Of a DNA stretch of 64,000 bases, positions 18,208 to 26,999 are shown in pieces. Below the pieces are notes generated by a model. The model saw nothing but the letters and a program-made list of their open reading frames with translations. It was not told the origin of the DNA and did no database searches. Source of the DNA: Flagellatimonas centrodinii (lineage in GTDB: Bacteria; Pseudomonadota; Gammaproteobacteria; Nevskiales; Nevskiaceae); the NCBI RefSeq assembly GCF_016918765.2, contig NZ_CP092104.1, positions 1,674,001 to 1,738,000 on the forward strand, read 5' to 3'. Within the stretch, counting starts at the first letter, position 1. Each line of letters opens with the position of its first letter. The translations under genes and the position numbers were made by a program.

Positions 18208-19467
18208 TCAGCTGGCGTCGCTGACGCGAATTGCCAGCAGGGCTTTCGAGCGCCGCCACACCTCGCCGGTAATGGCGAGGGTGGCGGCGCCGCCCAGGAT
18301 CACCGAGGGCACGGCACCCATCAGTTTCGCCGCCAGACCCGATTCAAAGGCGCCAATCTCGTTGGAGGCGCTGATGAAGACGCTGTTCACCGCCTGCACC
18401 CGACCGCGCAAGGCATCCGGCGTATACACCTGCAGCAGGGTATTGCGCACCACCACGCTGACCGAATCAAAGGCGCCGGTGGCGAACAGTGCGAAGGCCG
18501 ACAGCCAGAAGTGCGTCGACACCGCGAACACCAGCGTGGCCGCGCCGAAGCCGGCGCAGGCGATCAGCAGATTGCGCCAGGCGTGGTAGGTCGGCGTGAA
18601 GCGCGTGCACACCAGGATCGTCAGGATGGCGCCCACCGCCGGTGCGGCACGAAGAATGCCGAGGCCAGCCGGACCGGTGTCGAGAATCTCCTCGGCAAAC
18701 ATCGGCAGTATCGCCACCACCCCGCCGAACAGCACGCAGAACAGGTCCAGGCTCAGCGCATACAGAATCACCGGTGTCTGCCGCACAAAGCGCAGCCCCT
18801 CGGCGACGCTGCGCAACACCGGCTCCGCCGGTTGGCTGCTGGCCGCGACCGGGCGCGGCTTGAGTTTCCAGGTCATGCCGATGGCCGCCAGCATGAGCAC
18901 GGTGACACCGGCCAGCGTGGCCGTCAGACCGAACCCCGCATAGAGCAGACCGCCCAGAGCCGGCCCCAGCACGGCGCCGCTCTGCCAGGCGGTGCCCGAC
19001 CAGGCCGAGGCATTGGGGTAGAGCGCACGCGGCACCACGAAGGCGCGCAGGGCACTGGCGGCGGGCGAGAACAGACCACGGGCGAACCCGAGAATCATCA
19101 GGCAGCCGTAGATGCCGGTCAGCCACCCGGCCTCGCCCAGCACCGCGTGCATGTCGGGGCGCATCAGCAGTAGCAGCACCACCGATACCGCCACCATCAC
19201 CCAGAGTGCCTGCCGCATCAGGCCGCGCTTGTCGCGCAGGTCGGCCAGGTGCCCCCCGAACAGCGCCAGCGTGATGAAGGGGATCGCTTCAGCCAAGCCG
19301 ACAAGGCCCAGCACCAGCGGGTCACGGGTGATCTGGTACAACGCCCAGCCGACCGCCACGTTCTGGATCTGGATCGCCGAGGTCAGCAGGAACGACAGGC
19401 CGCAGAGCGCGCGAAACTCGCCATGCCGCAGGGCGGCGAAAGCATCCGCGGGCGACGAGGCACTCAC
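18208..19467 (-). CDS. MFS transporter (EntS/MFS_3-like)
   Basis: A 419-residue major-facilitator protein with about 12 transmembrane helices. The motif [16 protein letters not shown] after helix 2 is the MFS loop signature. The overall pattern ([46 protein letters not shown]) resembles the enterobactin exporter EntS group. The GTG start at 19467 overlaps the prfC stop by 4 bases, so translation is probably coupled to prfC. The substrate is unknown and no siderophore genes are nearby. It converges with the glycine-zipper lipoprotein 12 bp away. Confidence 0.9.
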   Translation of the reverse strand: MSASSPADAFAALRHGEFRALCGLSFLLTSAIQIQNVAVGWALYQITRDPLVLGLVGLAEAIPFITLALFGGHLADLRDKRGLMRQALWVMVAVSVVLLLLMRPDMHAVLGEAGWLTGIYGCLMILGFARGLFSPAASALRAFVVPRALYPNASAWSGTAWQSGAVLGPALGGLLYAGFGLTATLAGVTVLMLAAIGMTWKLKPRPVAASSQPAEPVLRSVAEGLRFVRQTPVILYALSLDLFCVLFGGVVAILPMFAEEILDTGPAGLGILRAAPAVGAILTILVCTRFTPTYHAWRNLLIACAGFGAATLVFAVSTHFWLSAFALFATGAFDSVSVVVRNTLLQVYTPDALRGRVQAVNSVFISASNEIGAFESGLAAKLMGAVPSVILGGAATLAITGEVWRRSKALLAIRVSDAS

Positions 19468-21053
19468 GCCGAGAAGTTCTGTTCGCGCGTGTCGGAAAAA
19501 TGAACCTCAGGGAACCGTTCGCGCGCCATGCTCAGATTGACCGACGAGGACGCCAGATAGACCAGGGCGCCGTGGTGGTCCATCGCCAGGCGCTGCTCGT
19601 TTTTGTCCTTGAAGTCGTTCCACTTGCGGGCATCCTGGCAATCGACCCAGCGCGCGCTGTGCACCTGCACCGGCTCAAAGATGCACTCGACGTTGTACTC
19701 GTCGCGCAAGCGGTATTGCACCACCTCAAACTGCAGCACACCGACCGCGCCCAGGATGATGTCGTTGTTGGTCAGCGGGCGATAGACCTGGGTGGCGCCT
19801 TCCTCGCAGAGCTGGTCCAGCCCCTTGTTGAGTGCCTTGGCCTTGAGCGGGTCCTTGAGGATGACCCGGCGGAACAGGTCGGGCGCAAAGTTGGGGATGC
19901 CGGTGAACCGGATGGCCTCGCCCTCGGAAAACGAATCGCCGATCGAGATGGTGCCGTGATTGTGCAGGCCGATGATGTCGCCGGGCCAGGCGGTCTGGAC
20001 CGACTCCCGCTCCGAGGCCATGAAAGTCAGCGCCTGGGAGATGCGCACCGGGCCCTTGAGCCGTACCGAATGCAGACTCATGCCCTCGCGGTAGACCCCT
20101 GAGCAGACGCGCAGGAAAGCCACCCGATCACGGTGCCGTGGGTCCATGTTTGCCTGGATCTTGAACACGAATCCGGAGAAGGTCGATTCGTCCGCGGCCA
20201 CCGGACGTGATTCGGCTTCGCGGCCCTGCGGCGGCGGTGCCCAGTCGGTGAAACCATTGAGTAGTTCGCGCACACCGAAATTGTTGATGCCCGAGCCGAA
20301 GAACACCGGCGTCAATTCGCCGCGACGATACGCCTCAAGATCAAACCCGTCGCCTGCCATCTGTACCAGTTCGATCTCCTCCAGCATTTGCTGATAGGGG
20401 CGGCCGAACCGCTCGGCGAGGCCAGGCGCATGCAGGCCTTCGACGGTCTCGATGTCGGAAACTCTGTGTTTGTCGCCGGTGTACAGGTAGAAGCGATCTT
20501 CCAGCAGGTGGTAGACGCCCTTGAACTCGCGCCCCATGCCGATTGGCCAGGTCACCGGTGTGCAGCGGATGTTCAGTACCTTCTCCACTTCGTCCAGCAG
20601 TTCCAGTGGTGGTCGGCCCTCGCGGTCGAGCTTGTTGACGAAGGTGATGATGGGGGTGGTGCGCAGGCGGCAGACCTCCATCAACTTGATCGTCCGCGCC
20701 TCCACGCCCTTGGCCGCGTCGATCACCATCAGCGCCGAGTCCACCGCCGTCAGCGTGCGATAGGTGTCCTCGGAAAAGTCTTCGTGCCCGGGCGTGTCGA
20801 GCAGATTGACGATCTTGCCGTTGTAGGGAAACTGCATCACCGAGGTGGTGATGGAGATGCCGCGCTGTTGTTCCAGCGCCATCCAGTCGGAGGTGGCGTG
20901 ACGGTCAGCTTTCCGGCCTTTCACTGACCCGGCCAGGCGGATTGCGCCGCCGAACAGCAGCAGTTTCTCGGTCAGCGTGGTCTTGCCGGCGTCGGGGTGC
21001 GAAATGATGGCGAACGTGCGCCGCAACGCCGCCTGGCGGGCAACTTCTGACAT
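19464..21053 (-). CDS. prfC: Peptide chain release factor 3
   Basis: A 529-residue translational GTPase that removes RF1/RF2 from the ribosome after termination. The G1 motif is [15 protein letters not shown]3 is [14 protein letters not shown] and G4 is NKLDRE. The domain order and the RF3-specific stretches ([40 protein letters not shown]) are complete and the length matches the family. The stop overlaps the start of the MFS gene by 4 bases. The VOC gene ends 52 bp upstream on the same strand. Confidence 0.97.
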   Translation of the reverse strand: MSEVARQAALRRTFAIISHPDAGKTTLTEKLLLFGGAIRLAGSVKGRKADRHATSDWMALEQQRGISITTSVMQFPYNGKIVNLLDTPGHEDFSEDTYRTLTAVDSALMVIDAAKGVEARTIKLMEVCRLRTTPIITFVNKLDREGRPPLELLDEVEKVLNIRCTPVTWPIGMGREFKGVYHLLEDRFYLYTGDKHRVSDIETVEGLHAPGLAERFGRPYQQMLEEIELVQMAGDGFDLEAYRRGELTPVFFGSGINNFGVRELLNGFTDWAPPPQGREAESRPVAADESTFSGFVFKIQANMDPRHRDRVAFLRVCSGVYREGMSLHSVRLKGPVRISQALTFMASERESVQTAWPGDIIGLHNHGTISIGDSFSEGEAIRFTGIPNFAPDLFRRVILKDPLKAKALNKGLDQLCEEGATQVYRPLTNNDIILGAVGVLQFEVVQYRLRDEYNVECIFEPVQVHSARWVDCQDARKWNDFKDKNEQRLAMDHHGALVYLASSSVNLSMARERFPEVHFSDTREQNFSA

Positions 21054-21104
21054 GGGTCGGGTCTCGGGATTAGCCGCCGATTGTAGCGGGTCGGGGTCCG
21101 TTGA

Positions 21105-21527
21105 TCAGTCCGCAGCGGCCCACGCCGGATTCCAGGCCACTTCCCACAGATGTTGGTCGGGGTCCAGAAAGTAGCCGGCATAACCACCCCAGAAGGTCTC
21201 CTGGCCCGGCTTCACCACCGTGCCACCGGCCGCTTCGGCCTGCGCCAGCACGGCATCCACCGTCGCGCGACTGTCGACGTTGTGCGCCAGACTGAAGCCG
21301 GACGGACCCGGCGGCGCCAGCGTCAGCCCCGAATCATGCGCCAGGCTGGCGCGCGGCCAGAGGCCCAGCTTCAGGCCAGGCTGCAGTTCGAAGAACACCA
21401 CCGCGCCCTGGTGGAACTCCTGACCGATGACGCCCTCGGTGGGCAGGCCGAGGCCATCGCGATAGAAGCGGAGGGCCCGTTCCAGGTTATCGACGGCCAG
21501 CGTAATCAGGGACAGATGCGCTTTCAT
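21105..21527 (-). CDS. VOC (glyoxalase/bleomycin-resistance/dioxygenase) family protein
   Basis: A 140-residue single-domain VOC protein. The N-terminal half-module (LSLITLAVDNLERALRFYRD) and the C-terminal FLDPDQHLWEVAWNP are typical of the glyoxalase-like fold, in which paired beta-alpha-beta-beta-beta units form a metal site. A His in the second half (DPDQHLWEV) and a Glu at its end are candidate ligands. It could be a lyase, a dioxygenase-like enzyme or a resistance protein. Only one base separates it from the stop of the halohydrin dehalogenase-like gene upstream, so the two form one operon. A role in handling the epoxide or haloalcohol product is an attractive but unproved inference. 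Confidence 0.85.
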   Translation of the reverse strand: MKAHLSLITLAVDNLERALRFYRDGLGLPTEGVIGQEFHQGAVVFFELQPGLKLGLWPRASLAHDSGLTLAPPGPSGFSLAHNVDSRATVDAVLAQAEAAGGTVVKPGQETFWGGYAGYFLDPDQHLWEVAWNPAWAAAD

Positions 21528-21528
21528 C

Positions 21529-22212
21529 TCAACGCGCCACCCAGCCACCGCACAGGGGGAACACCTGACCGACGAAGCAGTTGGCCGTGGGGCCGCAGAG
21601 ATAGGCGACGAAGGCGGCATCCTCCGCCGCCGTCACCAATCGCCCCAGCGGCACCTCGCGACGCAGTCGGTCCTGAAACCGCGGATTGGATTGCACGTCG
21701 GCCGGGAAATAGGTCGGATTGTCGACGAAATTCTGGGCGATCAGGTTGAACTGGATGTTGTCGGCGGCCAACTCGACGCCCGCTGACTGCACATAGGCCA
21801 GCTGTGCACCGCGGGCGGCGCTGTAGGTGGAGGTGCCCTTCATGCCGCGCAACGCCGAGGCACTGCCCATGACGATGATCTTGCCCCCGCCCTGGGCGCG
21901 CATGGCCGGCACGACCGCCCGTACCAGTCGTGGCAGCGGGTGCACCAACACCTCAAAGACCTGCTGCCACTCGGCTTCGCGCACGTCGGCGGCAGGGGTC
22001 CGCGGTGCCGGCAGGGCCAGGTTGGCGATCAGCACATCCACATCTCCCGCTTCGGCGACGACAGCCGCTGCGGCGGACGGCGCGGCCAACTCGCGGACAT
22101 CGGCGATGACCTCGGCGCCCTGCAGACGGAGGGTGTCGACCAGCGCCGGGCCCATGAAGACATCGGCCTGAGTGACCAGGATGCGGCGGCCTGACAGCGG
22201 GAGAGCGCTCAT
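21529..22212 (-). CDS. Probable halohydrin dehalogenase (SDR-related)
   Basis: A 227-residue protein on an SDR scaffold that lacks the TGxxxGxG cofactor motif. In its place is VTQADVFMG, which fits the halohydrin dehalogenase signature T-X4-F-X-G exactly (T14, F19, G21). The catalytic signature S-X12-Y-X3-R is also exact (S117, Y130, R134); classical SDRs have Lys where this has Arg. The NNAG motif is replaced by IANLALP, as expected where a halide pocket replaces the nicotinamide site. NPTYFP and VGQVFPLCGG resemble HheC-type enzymes. Such enzymes convert vicinal haloalcohols to epoxides and halide without a cofactor. The ATG at 22212 is preferred; another possible start is 24 bases upstream. 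Activity is inferred. Confidence 0.82.
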   Translation of the reverse strand: MSALPLSGRRILVTQADVFMGPALVDTLRLQGAEVIADVRELAAPSAAAAVVAEAGDVDVLIANLALPAPRTPAADVREAEWQQVFEVLVHPLPRLVRAVVPAMRAQGGGKIIVMGSASALRGMKGTSTYSAARGAQLAYVQSAGVELAADNIQFNLIAQNFVDNPTYFPADVQSNPRFQDRLRREVPLGRLVTAAEDAAFVAYLCGPTANCFVGQVFPLCGGWVAR

Positions 22213-22271
22213 GACGAAGACCGGTGTTGGCGACACCCCATGCTACCCAATGCCGCCGCCAACCGGCAGGG

Positions 22272-22886
22272 TCAGGGATTGATGAGCACCACCACGGCGA
22301 TCACCAGCAGCAGTGCGCCGGCGACGCGGTCGAGGCGACGGCGGCCTACGGGATCGTCGAAAAAGGCACGGGCGCGGCCCGCCAGCCAGGCATAGCCAAG
22401 TTTGACCCCCCCAACCACGCCGGTGGCCACCAGCATGATGATGACGGCGTCGCGCAACGTGATCGTTGGAAGATCGACGAAGGCAGGGAACAGACCAAGG
22501 TAGAAGAGGATGGCCTTGGGGTCGCCGAGGGTGAGGGTGAAACCCGCCAGCACGCTACCGCTCTGCGACGCCGGTACCGACGACTCTCGCGCTTCGGACG
22601 TCGCCGGCTGGCGCATCAATGTGAGGCCGAGCCACAGCAGATAGGCGGCACTGCCGTAGCGCACCAGCTCAAACAGCGTGCCCAGCGCCTCGGCCGCCAC
22701 TCGCAGGCTGAGAATCGCCACCACGATGAAGAAGATGTCGGCGGCGATGATGCCCAGGGTCATCAGCGCGCCGTGACGAAACCCGGCGCTGGCGGCGCGG
22801 GCGACCACCGCGATGTCACTGGGGCCGGGAACCACCGCCAGCACCAGCAGTGTTCCGATCAAGGCAAGGAGGCTGTGCGTGGTCAT
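22272..22886 (-). CDS. LysE family translocator
   Basis: A 204-residue inner-membrane protein with about six helices. The N-terminal signature LVLAVVPGPSDIAVVARAASAGFRHGALMTLGI matches the LysE/RhtB amino-acid exporters, and GFTLTLGDPKAILFYLGLFPAFVD in the middle is the second conserved block. It probably exports an amino acid or related small solute; specificity is unknown. The SMR gene lies 5 bp upstream on the same strand, so the pair is co-transcribed. Confidence 0.93.
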   Translation of the reverse strand: MTTHSLLALIGTLLVLAVVPGPSDIAVVARAASAGFRHGALMTLGIIAADIFFIVVAILSLRVAAEALGTLFELVRYGSAAYLLWLGLTLMRQPATSEARESSVPASQSGSVLAGFTLTLGDPKAILFYLGLFPAFVDLPTITLRDAVIIMLVATGVVGGVKLGYAWLAGRARAFFDDPVGRRRLDRVAGALLLVIAVVVLINP

Positions 22887-22891
22887 CAGGA

Positions 22892-23224
22892 TCAGTGCGG
22901 AACGCTGTCGGAAAATACGTTGAGCACGACGACTCCGGCGACGATCAGACCGATCCCGGCGACCGCGGCGGCATCGAGGGCCTGCCCCAGAAACAGCCAG
23001 CCGATGACCGCGATCAACGCCACCCCGGCGCCGGCCCAGATGGCGTAGGCAATGCCCACCGGCACTTCGCGCAGCGCCAGTGACAGGCAGTAGAAGGCCA
23101 CCACATAGCCGCCGATCACGGCCAGAGACGGCCACAGCCGGGTGAAGCCCTCGGAGGCCTTGAGAAAGCTGGTGCCGAACACCTCGGCCACGATGGCGGC
23201 GGACAACAACATCCATTTCGTCAC
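22892..23224 (-). CDS. SMR family multidrug efflux protein (EmrE-like)
   Basis: A 110-residue protein with four transmembrane helices. The key Glu14 lies in the first helix within IVAEVFGTSFLKASEGF, the proton- and substrate-binding residue of EmrE/QacE transporters. The family signature LALREVPVGIAYAIWAGAG follows in helix 2-3. It probably exchanges protons for cationic drugs or quaternary compounds. It is the first gene of the pair with lysE, and 128 bp separate it from hvfC downstream of the next unit. Confidence 0.94.
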   Translation of the reverse strand: MTKWMLLSAAIVAEVFGTSFLKASEGFTRLWPSLAVIGGYVVAFYCLSLALREVPVGIAYAIWAGAGVALIAVIGWLFLGQALDAAAVAGIGLIVAGVVVLNVFSDSVPH

Positions 23225-23318
23225 GTTGGACTCCCGGTCGACCGTACGCCCGGAAAGCGGGGCGCGGTCGAAGCCTATCCCAGTGCGGGTTTGCCGGGGG
23301 ACTCGGGTGTCAGGTCAG

Positions 23319-23338
23319 CCGGCGTCACGCGACGCCGG
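23319..23338. terminator. Hairpin downstream of the hvf operon
   Basis: CCGGCGTC at 23319-23326 pairs perfectly with GACGCCGG at 23331-23338 around a 4-base loop. It starts 15 bases after the hvfC stop on the minus strand. No clear U-tract follows, so termination may be partial or factor-aided. Confidence 0.4.
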
Positions 23339-23352
23339 GTGAGAAGGACCCC

Positions 23353-24111
23353 TCAGCGTCGGGTGCCGAGCAGGATGTCGCGCGCGCGCAACCCGTTGAG
23401 CGTGTCTGCGCCGCTGGCGACCACCGCTGCCGGGTCCGGGTGCTGCAGCTCCAGAGCGATCTGCTGCAGGGCGTCGCGGCCGCAGGGCGGGGTTTCGCTG
23501 CCGAAATATTCAAGCAGACGCAGGGTGACCGGGTTGACCTCCATGAAGCGGACCTCGTCACCGCGGGTTCTGTAGACCACCAGGCAGGTCGGGGCATCGG
23601 GTGGTGTGTCGGGCAGGTGGTCGGGGCTGATGCGGTGGACCGGCCAGCGGTAGGCCAGCGGCCAGGCCAGTGGCGACACGGCAGGAATGCCATCGAGAAG
23701 ATTGCCGTTGGGGTCGGCCAGCTCCGGCGTCAGTTCCGCCGGGTCCACGGCCAGCGCCAGCTCCGCCCACTCGTAGTGCGCCAGTTCAGGCATCCACGGC
23801 GGCAGGCCCGGAATGTCGCCCTGCAACCAGTCGACAAAGGCGCTGGCGACCCCGTGTAGCTGCGGGTCGTGACAGGGGTGCCGGGCATAGAAGGTCCGCA
23901 CCCGGGCGTGCCAGTCGGCGTCGTCGCTCAGCTGACGGATCACCGGGAACGCGTTGGCCAGAAAGCCCTCGATGTTGTTGTAGAACAGATCGCGGTAGAT
24001 CTGCAGGCGCCGATCCTCGATCCCTGCCGGCGCTGGCGTCTGTTGTGGGTCGCGCAGGTGTGCGGCGAAGGCGTACTGCAGCGCCTGGGTGGCGGGCAGG
24101 GTGAGGCTCAT
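23353..24111 (-). CDS. hvfC: HvfC/BufC-type RiPP maturation partner (DUF2063)
   Basis: A 252-residue protein with the DUF2063 putative DNA-binding/partner domain at the N-terminus (LQYAFAAHLRD, RRLQIYRDLFYNNIEGFLANAFPV) and a C-terminal extension (FMEVNPVTLRLLEYFG). In bufferin/HvfA systems this protein pairs with the iron-dependent DUF692 enzyme HvfB and presents the leader of the precursor peptide. Its ATG overlaps the hvfB stop by 4 bases (ATGA), a sign of coupled translation and a stoichiometric complex. It is the last gene of the hvf operon. Confidence 0.92.
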   Translation of the reverse strand: MSLTLPATQALQYAFAAHLRDPQQTPAPAGIEDRRLQIYRDLFYNNIEGFLANAFPVIRQLSDDADWHARVRTFYARHPCHDPQLHGVASAFVDWLQGDIPGLPPWMPELAHYEWAELALAVDPAELTPELADPNGNLLDGIPAVSPLAWPLAYRWPVHRISPDHLPDTPPDAPTCLVVYRTRGDEVRFMEVNPVTLRLLEYFGSETPPCGRDALQQIALELQHPDPAAVVASGADTLNGLRARDILLGTRR

Positions 24112-24980
24112 GCGCGGATCGACGCCGCGGGCTCGACCGCAGCCTGGCGCCGACGGATCTCGCCCAGTTCGATGCGCAGGGCGGCCAGGGGGGGGATGTT
24201 GAAGTCGCGTTCGAGCAGGGTCGGCACCGGGCCGAGTCGGGTGTAAGCGTGGCTCAGCAACGACCACACCGGATCACTGACATCACTGCCGTGGGTGTCA
24301 ACGCGCAGGTCTTCCGCCTCTTCGTAGTGACCGGCCACGTGCAGGTAGCGCACCCGCTCGGCAGGCAGGGCATCAATGAACGTTATCGGGTCATAGCGGT
24401 GGTTGATGCTGTTGACAATGACATTGTTGACGTCGAGCAGCAGATCGCAGTCTGCCCGATCGATGACGGCCCGGATAAATTCGGGCTCACTCAGCTCGGT
24501 GGCGAGTGGCGTGTAATAGCTGGCGTTTTCCAGCGCGATGCGACGTTGCAGGATGTCCTGCACGCGGCGCACACGGTCGGCGACATAGTCGACTGCCGCC
24601 TCGGTGAAGGGAATGGGCATCAGGTCATACAGATGCGCATCATCGGAACACCAGGTGAGATGTTCCGTGTAGTCGGCGATACCGTGGCTATCGAGAAAGC
24701 GGCCGAGGTCGCGGACGAAGGTTTCGTCCAGTGGGGCCGGGCTGCCGATCGATAGCGACAGACCATGGGTGACGAACGGGAATCGCTCGGTGAACGACCG
24801 GAACTGGCGGCCGAGACGCCCGCCGATGTGCATCCAGTTCTCCGGCGCGACTTCCAGAAAGCCGATGTCACCCGGTTGCTGTCCCGGACCCTGGTCGGCG
24901 AGCGGGCCCAGCAGGGCCCGTCGCAGACCGAGGCCGGAACCGCGGACATGGGGCGTGACATGCGTCATGCCGTGCGCCAT
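24108..24980 (-). CDS. hvfB: HvfB/BufB-type MNIO oxidative RiPP maturase (DUF692)
   Basis: A 290-residue TIM-barrel enzyme of the multinuclear non-heme iron oxidative family. FLEVAPENWMHIGG, THGLSLSIGS, YTEHLTWCSD, ALENASYY, LLLDVNNVIVNSINH, HVAGHYEE and DTHGSDVSDPVW supply the His, Asp, Asn and Glu residues expected to bind two or three irons. In characterised relatives it converts Cys residues of the precursor to oxazolone/thioamide groups that bind copper. Start codons at 24980 (MAHGM) or 24968 (MTHV) are both possible. It lies 22 bp downstream of its Cys-rich substrate gene hvfA. Confidence 0.94.
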   Translation of the reverse strand: MAHGMTHVTPHVRGSGLGLRRALLGPLADQGPGQQPGDIGFLEVAPENWMHIGGRLGRQFRSFTERFPFVTHGLSLSIGSPAPLDETFVRDLGRFLDSHGIADYTEHLTWCSDDAHLYDLMPIPFTEAAVDYVADRVRRVQDILQRRIALENASYYTPLATELSEPEFIRAVIDRADCDLLLDVNNVIVNSINHRYDPITFIDALPAERVRYLHVAGHYEEAEDLRVDTHGSDVSDPVWSLLSHAYTRLGPVPTLLERDFNIPPLAALRIELGEIRRRQAAVEPAASIRA

Positions 24981-25002
24981 GTCCGCAGGCTCGGACAGTG
25001 GC

Positions 25003-25314
25003 TTACTTCTTTTCGCCACACTTGGCTTCACCGCACTTGGCTTCACCGGCCTTGTCTTCGCCGCACTTGGCTTCGCCACACTTGGCTTCACCGCACTTGG
25101 CTTCACCGGCCTTGTCTTCACCGCACTTGGCTTCGCCGCATTTTGCTTCGCCGCACTTGTGCTCGCCGGCCTTGTGGTCACCCAATGAGGCGACCATGTA
25201 GCCGCTGCCGAGGTCGGTGGTCTGGAACACGGAGGCCTGTGCGCCCATGGCGCCAAGGGCGAAAGCGGCGCCGAGTGCCAGCGCGATCGGCTTGCGGGAC
25301 GGGGTCTTGTTCAT
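25003..25314 (-). CDS. hvfA: HvfA-like Cys-rich RiPP precursor (copper-binding metallophore type)
   Basis: A 103-residue precursor. A signal peptide (RKPIALALGAAFALGAMGAQA) directs it to the periplasm. After a short spacer (VFQTTDLGSGYMVASLGDH) the core consists of 11 pentapeptide units of the KCGEx type, ending in KK. Eight units contain Cys; units 1, 5 and 9 have Ala instead (KAGEx), giving blocks of 3, 3 and 2 Cys. Related bufferins and HvfA proteins have EGKCG repeats whose Cys are modified by HvfB/HvfC and sequester copper. The order hvfX-hvfA-hvfB-hvfC on one strand supports the call. A modified product is inferred. Confidence 0.93.
   Translation of the reverse strand: MNKTPSRKPIALALGAAFALGAMGAQASVFQTTDLGSGYMVASLGDHKAGEHKCGEAKCGEAKCGEDKAGEAKCGEAKCGEAKCGEDKAGEAKCGEAKCGEKK
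25009..25173 (-). repeat. Coding tandem repeat of hvfA (15-bp units in a 60-bp super-repeat)
   Basis: Eleven 15-bp units encode KCGEx/KAGEx. Every fourth unit, starting with the first, carries Ala instead of Cys, so the DNA repeats with a 60-bp period over about 2.8 copies. The copies are nearly identical, with a few silent changes. Confidence 0.9.
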
Positions 25315-25356
25315 GGTTACATCTCCAGGTTGATGGCCCGGTCGGGCCAGGTTGAA

Positions 25357-25989
25357 TCAGTCATTACTACGGGACATCGGAAGATTTGGACGCGGCGGGG
25401 CGATCCAGCGCCCCAGCCAGTGGTCAAGGCTCAGCCAACGGCCGGCCCCGGTGAAGAACAGTGACAGCAGCATGATGAAATAGGTTGCGGCGAATTCGAT
25501 ACCGTTGTTGAGCATTACCAGATTGCCGTGTTCGGTCAGCCAGCGGTAGTTGCCGTGGTCGCGCAGCAGCTCGCGGGCCACGTCCAGCCGTTCGACAGCA
25601 GCCTGGGTGCGCTCGGTGGCGAACAGCCCCTGGCCTTCCGCGATTGCCAGCCAGCCGTTATCCCAGTGGACTGCAAAGGCGGCCACCAGCATGGTTACCA
25701 TCAACGGAACCGCGATCAGCCGCACCCCCAGACCCAGCAACAACAGCACCGCCCCACCCAGCTCGGCGGCGGTGGCCAGTGCCGCCATCAGCCAGGGCAG
25801 TGGCAGGCCCAGGCCCCAGTCGGGGTTGCCGAACCATTCCACCGTGCTGTCGAAGCTATTGAACTTGTTCATGCCGGCCATCCAGAACACCGGCGCCAGG
25901 TACAGCCGCAACAGCAGCGGAGCCAGAAAATCGATGGCGCGGCTGCGATCGAGCGTGGCGGCGGTGAAGCGGGTAAGGGAGGCGATCAT
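25357..25989 (-). CDS. hvfX: HvfX-type DoxX membrane protein of the RiPP cluster
   Basis: A 210-residue DoxX-family membrane protein. Four hydrophobic segments are visible: LLLRLYLAPVFWMAG, WLMAALATAAELGGAVLLLLGLG, LIAVPLMVTMLVAAFAVHW and FAATYFIMLLSLFFTGAG. GMNKFNSFDSTVEWFGNPDWG after the first is typical of HvfX/DoxX members linked to copper-responsive RiPP operons. It is the first gene of the operon, 42 bp before hvfA. It may handle redox state or export of the modified peptide; its function is not established. The intergenic 86 bp to the divergent araC gene must hold the operon promoter. Confidence 0.88.
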   Translation of the reverse strand: MIASLTRFTAATLDRSRAIDFLAPLLLRLYLAPVFWMAGMNKFNSFDSTVEWFGNPDWGLGLPLPWLMAALATAAELGGAVLLLLGLGVRLIAVPLMVTMLVAAFAVHWDNGWLAIAEGQGLFATERTQAAVERLDVARELLRDHGNYRWLTEHGNLVMLNNGIEFAATYFIMLLSLFFTGAGRWLSLDHWLGRWIAPPRPNLPMSRSND

Positions 25990-26075
25990 GGTTGTCGGTG
26001 TCGGATTCAAGAATTTGATGAGCAGCATGCTAGCCTTGCGCTCGTCTCATTCCTGCGGCCCGGAATCCGGTCTCC

Positions 26076-26954
26076 ATGCCTGAACGTTCGGAAGATGTCC
26101 TGCTCGACGGTGTGTTGTCGGCCTACCAATTACGGGCGCGGATCACCGACAGCATGCGCTACTGCGGGCGTTGGCACGACGGCGACCCCCAGGCGCCGCC
26201 GGGCACCGCCTGGTTTCACTTGCTCGACCAAGGTGCCTGCGACCTGCGTTACGCCGGCAGTACCACGCCCGTGCGGATGCAGACCGGTGACTTCGCCGTC
26301 TTTACCCGGGGTGCCGCCCATGTGCTCGATCATGTGCCCGGCGAACCCGGACCGGATGGCACGACCACCATGCTCTGCGGCGAGTTTCGCTTCGAGAATA
26401 CCTCCGGCATGCGCATTCTCGATGGCCTGCCCGACCTCATCCTGGTGCGCGGCGCCGGCGCCGGCGCCGCATTTCGTCGGGTCACCGAGCTGCTGGTGGC
26501 CGAGGCGGTGCAGGGCGGCTTCGGTAGCCAGGCGGTGATGGACAAGCTGGCAGACGCCTTGTTCGTGATGACCCTGCGCCATCATCTGGCGGAAAGTGCG
26601 GTCGAGCGCGGGCTGTTCGCCGCCTTGGCCGATCCCCGCCTGCGGCGGGCGCTGGATGCGTTGCATGCCCGGCCCGGGCACGCCTGGACCGTGGCCAGTC
26701 TCGCTGAGGTGGCCTGTTGCTCGCGCACCGTGTTTGCCGAGCGCTTCACCGAGATCATGAACGAGACCCCAATCCAGTACCTGACCCGCTGGCGCATGAC
26801 CCAAGCGTTGAAACTGTTGCGCGATCCGCGACTGTCGGTGGCGCAGGTGGGGACGGGACTGGGCTATGCCACCGAGGCGGCGTTCCGTCGCAGTTTCAAG
26901 CGCGTCCTCGGCTACGGACCGGGCGCATTTCGGCGTGGACAGGCCGGCGGCTGA
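26076..26954 (+). CDS. AraC family transcriptional regulator
   Basis: A 292-residue protein. The N-terminal half is a cupin-like sensor (AWFHLLDQGACDLRYAG, MQTGDFAVFTRGAAHVLDH). The C-terminal 100 residues hold two helix-turn-helices (WTVASLAEVACCSRTVFAERF and LSVAQVGTGLGYATEAAFRRSF, then FKRVLGYGPGAFRR). The cupin type is the AraC_binding_2/cupin_6 group, whose ligands are often unknown. It is divergent from the hvf operon with an 86-bp gap, so control of that operon is likely. If so, this differs from hvf systems run by a sigma/anti-sigma pair. His and Cys residues in the cupin could sense metal or oxidant (inference). Confidence 0.9.
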   Translation: MPERSEDVLLDGVLSAYQLRARITDSMRYCGRWHDGDPQAPPGTAWFHLLDQGACDLRYAGSTTPVRMQTGDFAVFTRGAAHVLDHVPGEPGPDGTTTMLCGEFRFENTSGMRILDGLPDLILVRGAGAGAAFRRVTELLVAEAVQGGFGSQAVMDKLADALFVMTLRHHLAESAVERGLFAALADPRLRRALDALHARPGHAWTVASLAEVACCSRTVFAERFTEIMNETPIQYLTRWRMTQALKLLRDPRLSVAQVGTGLGYATEAAFRRSFKRVLGYGPGAFRRGQAGG

Positions 26955-26999
26955 GCCGCCCGTTATCCTATCGGCTGATTTCCCCCCGCCGAACCCCGC

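Noticed and set aside
25009-25173. Regular repeats resembling a CRISPR array
   Set aside because: The repeats are in frame in hvfA and encode KCGE units; there are no unique spacers and no cas genes.
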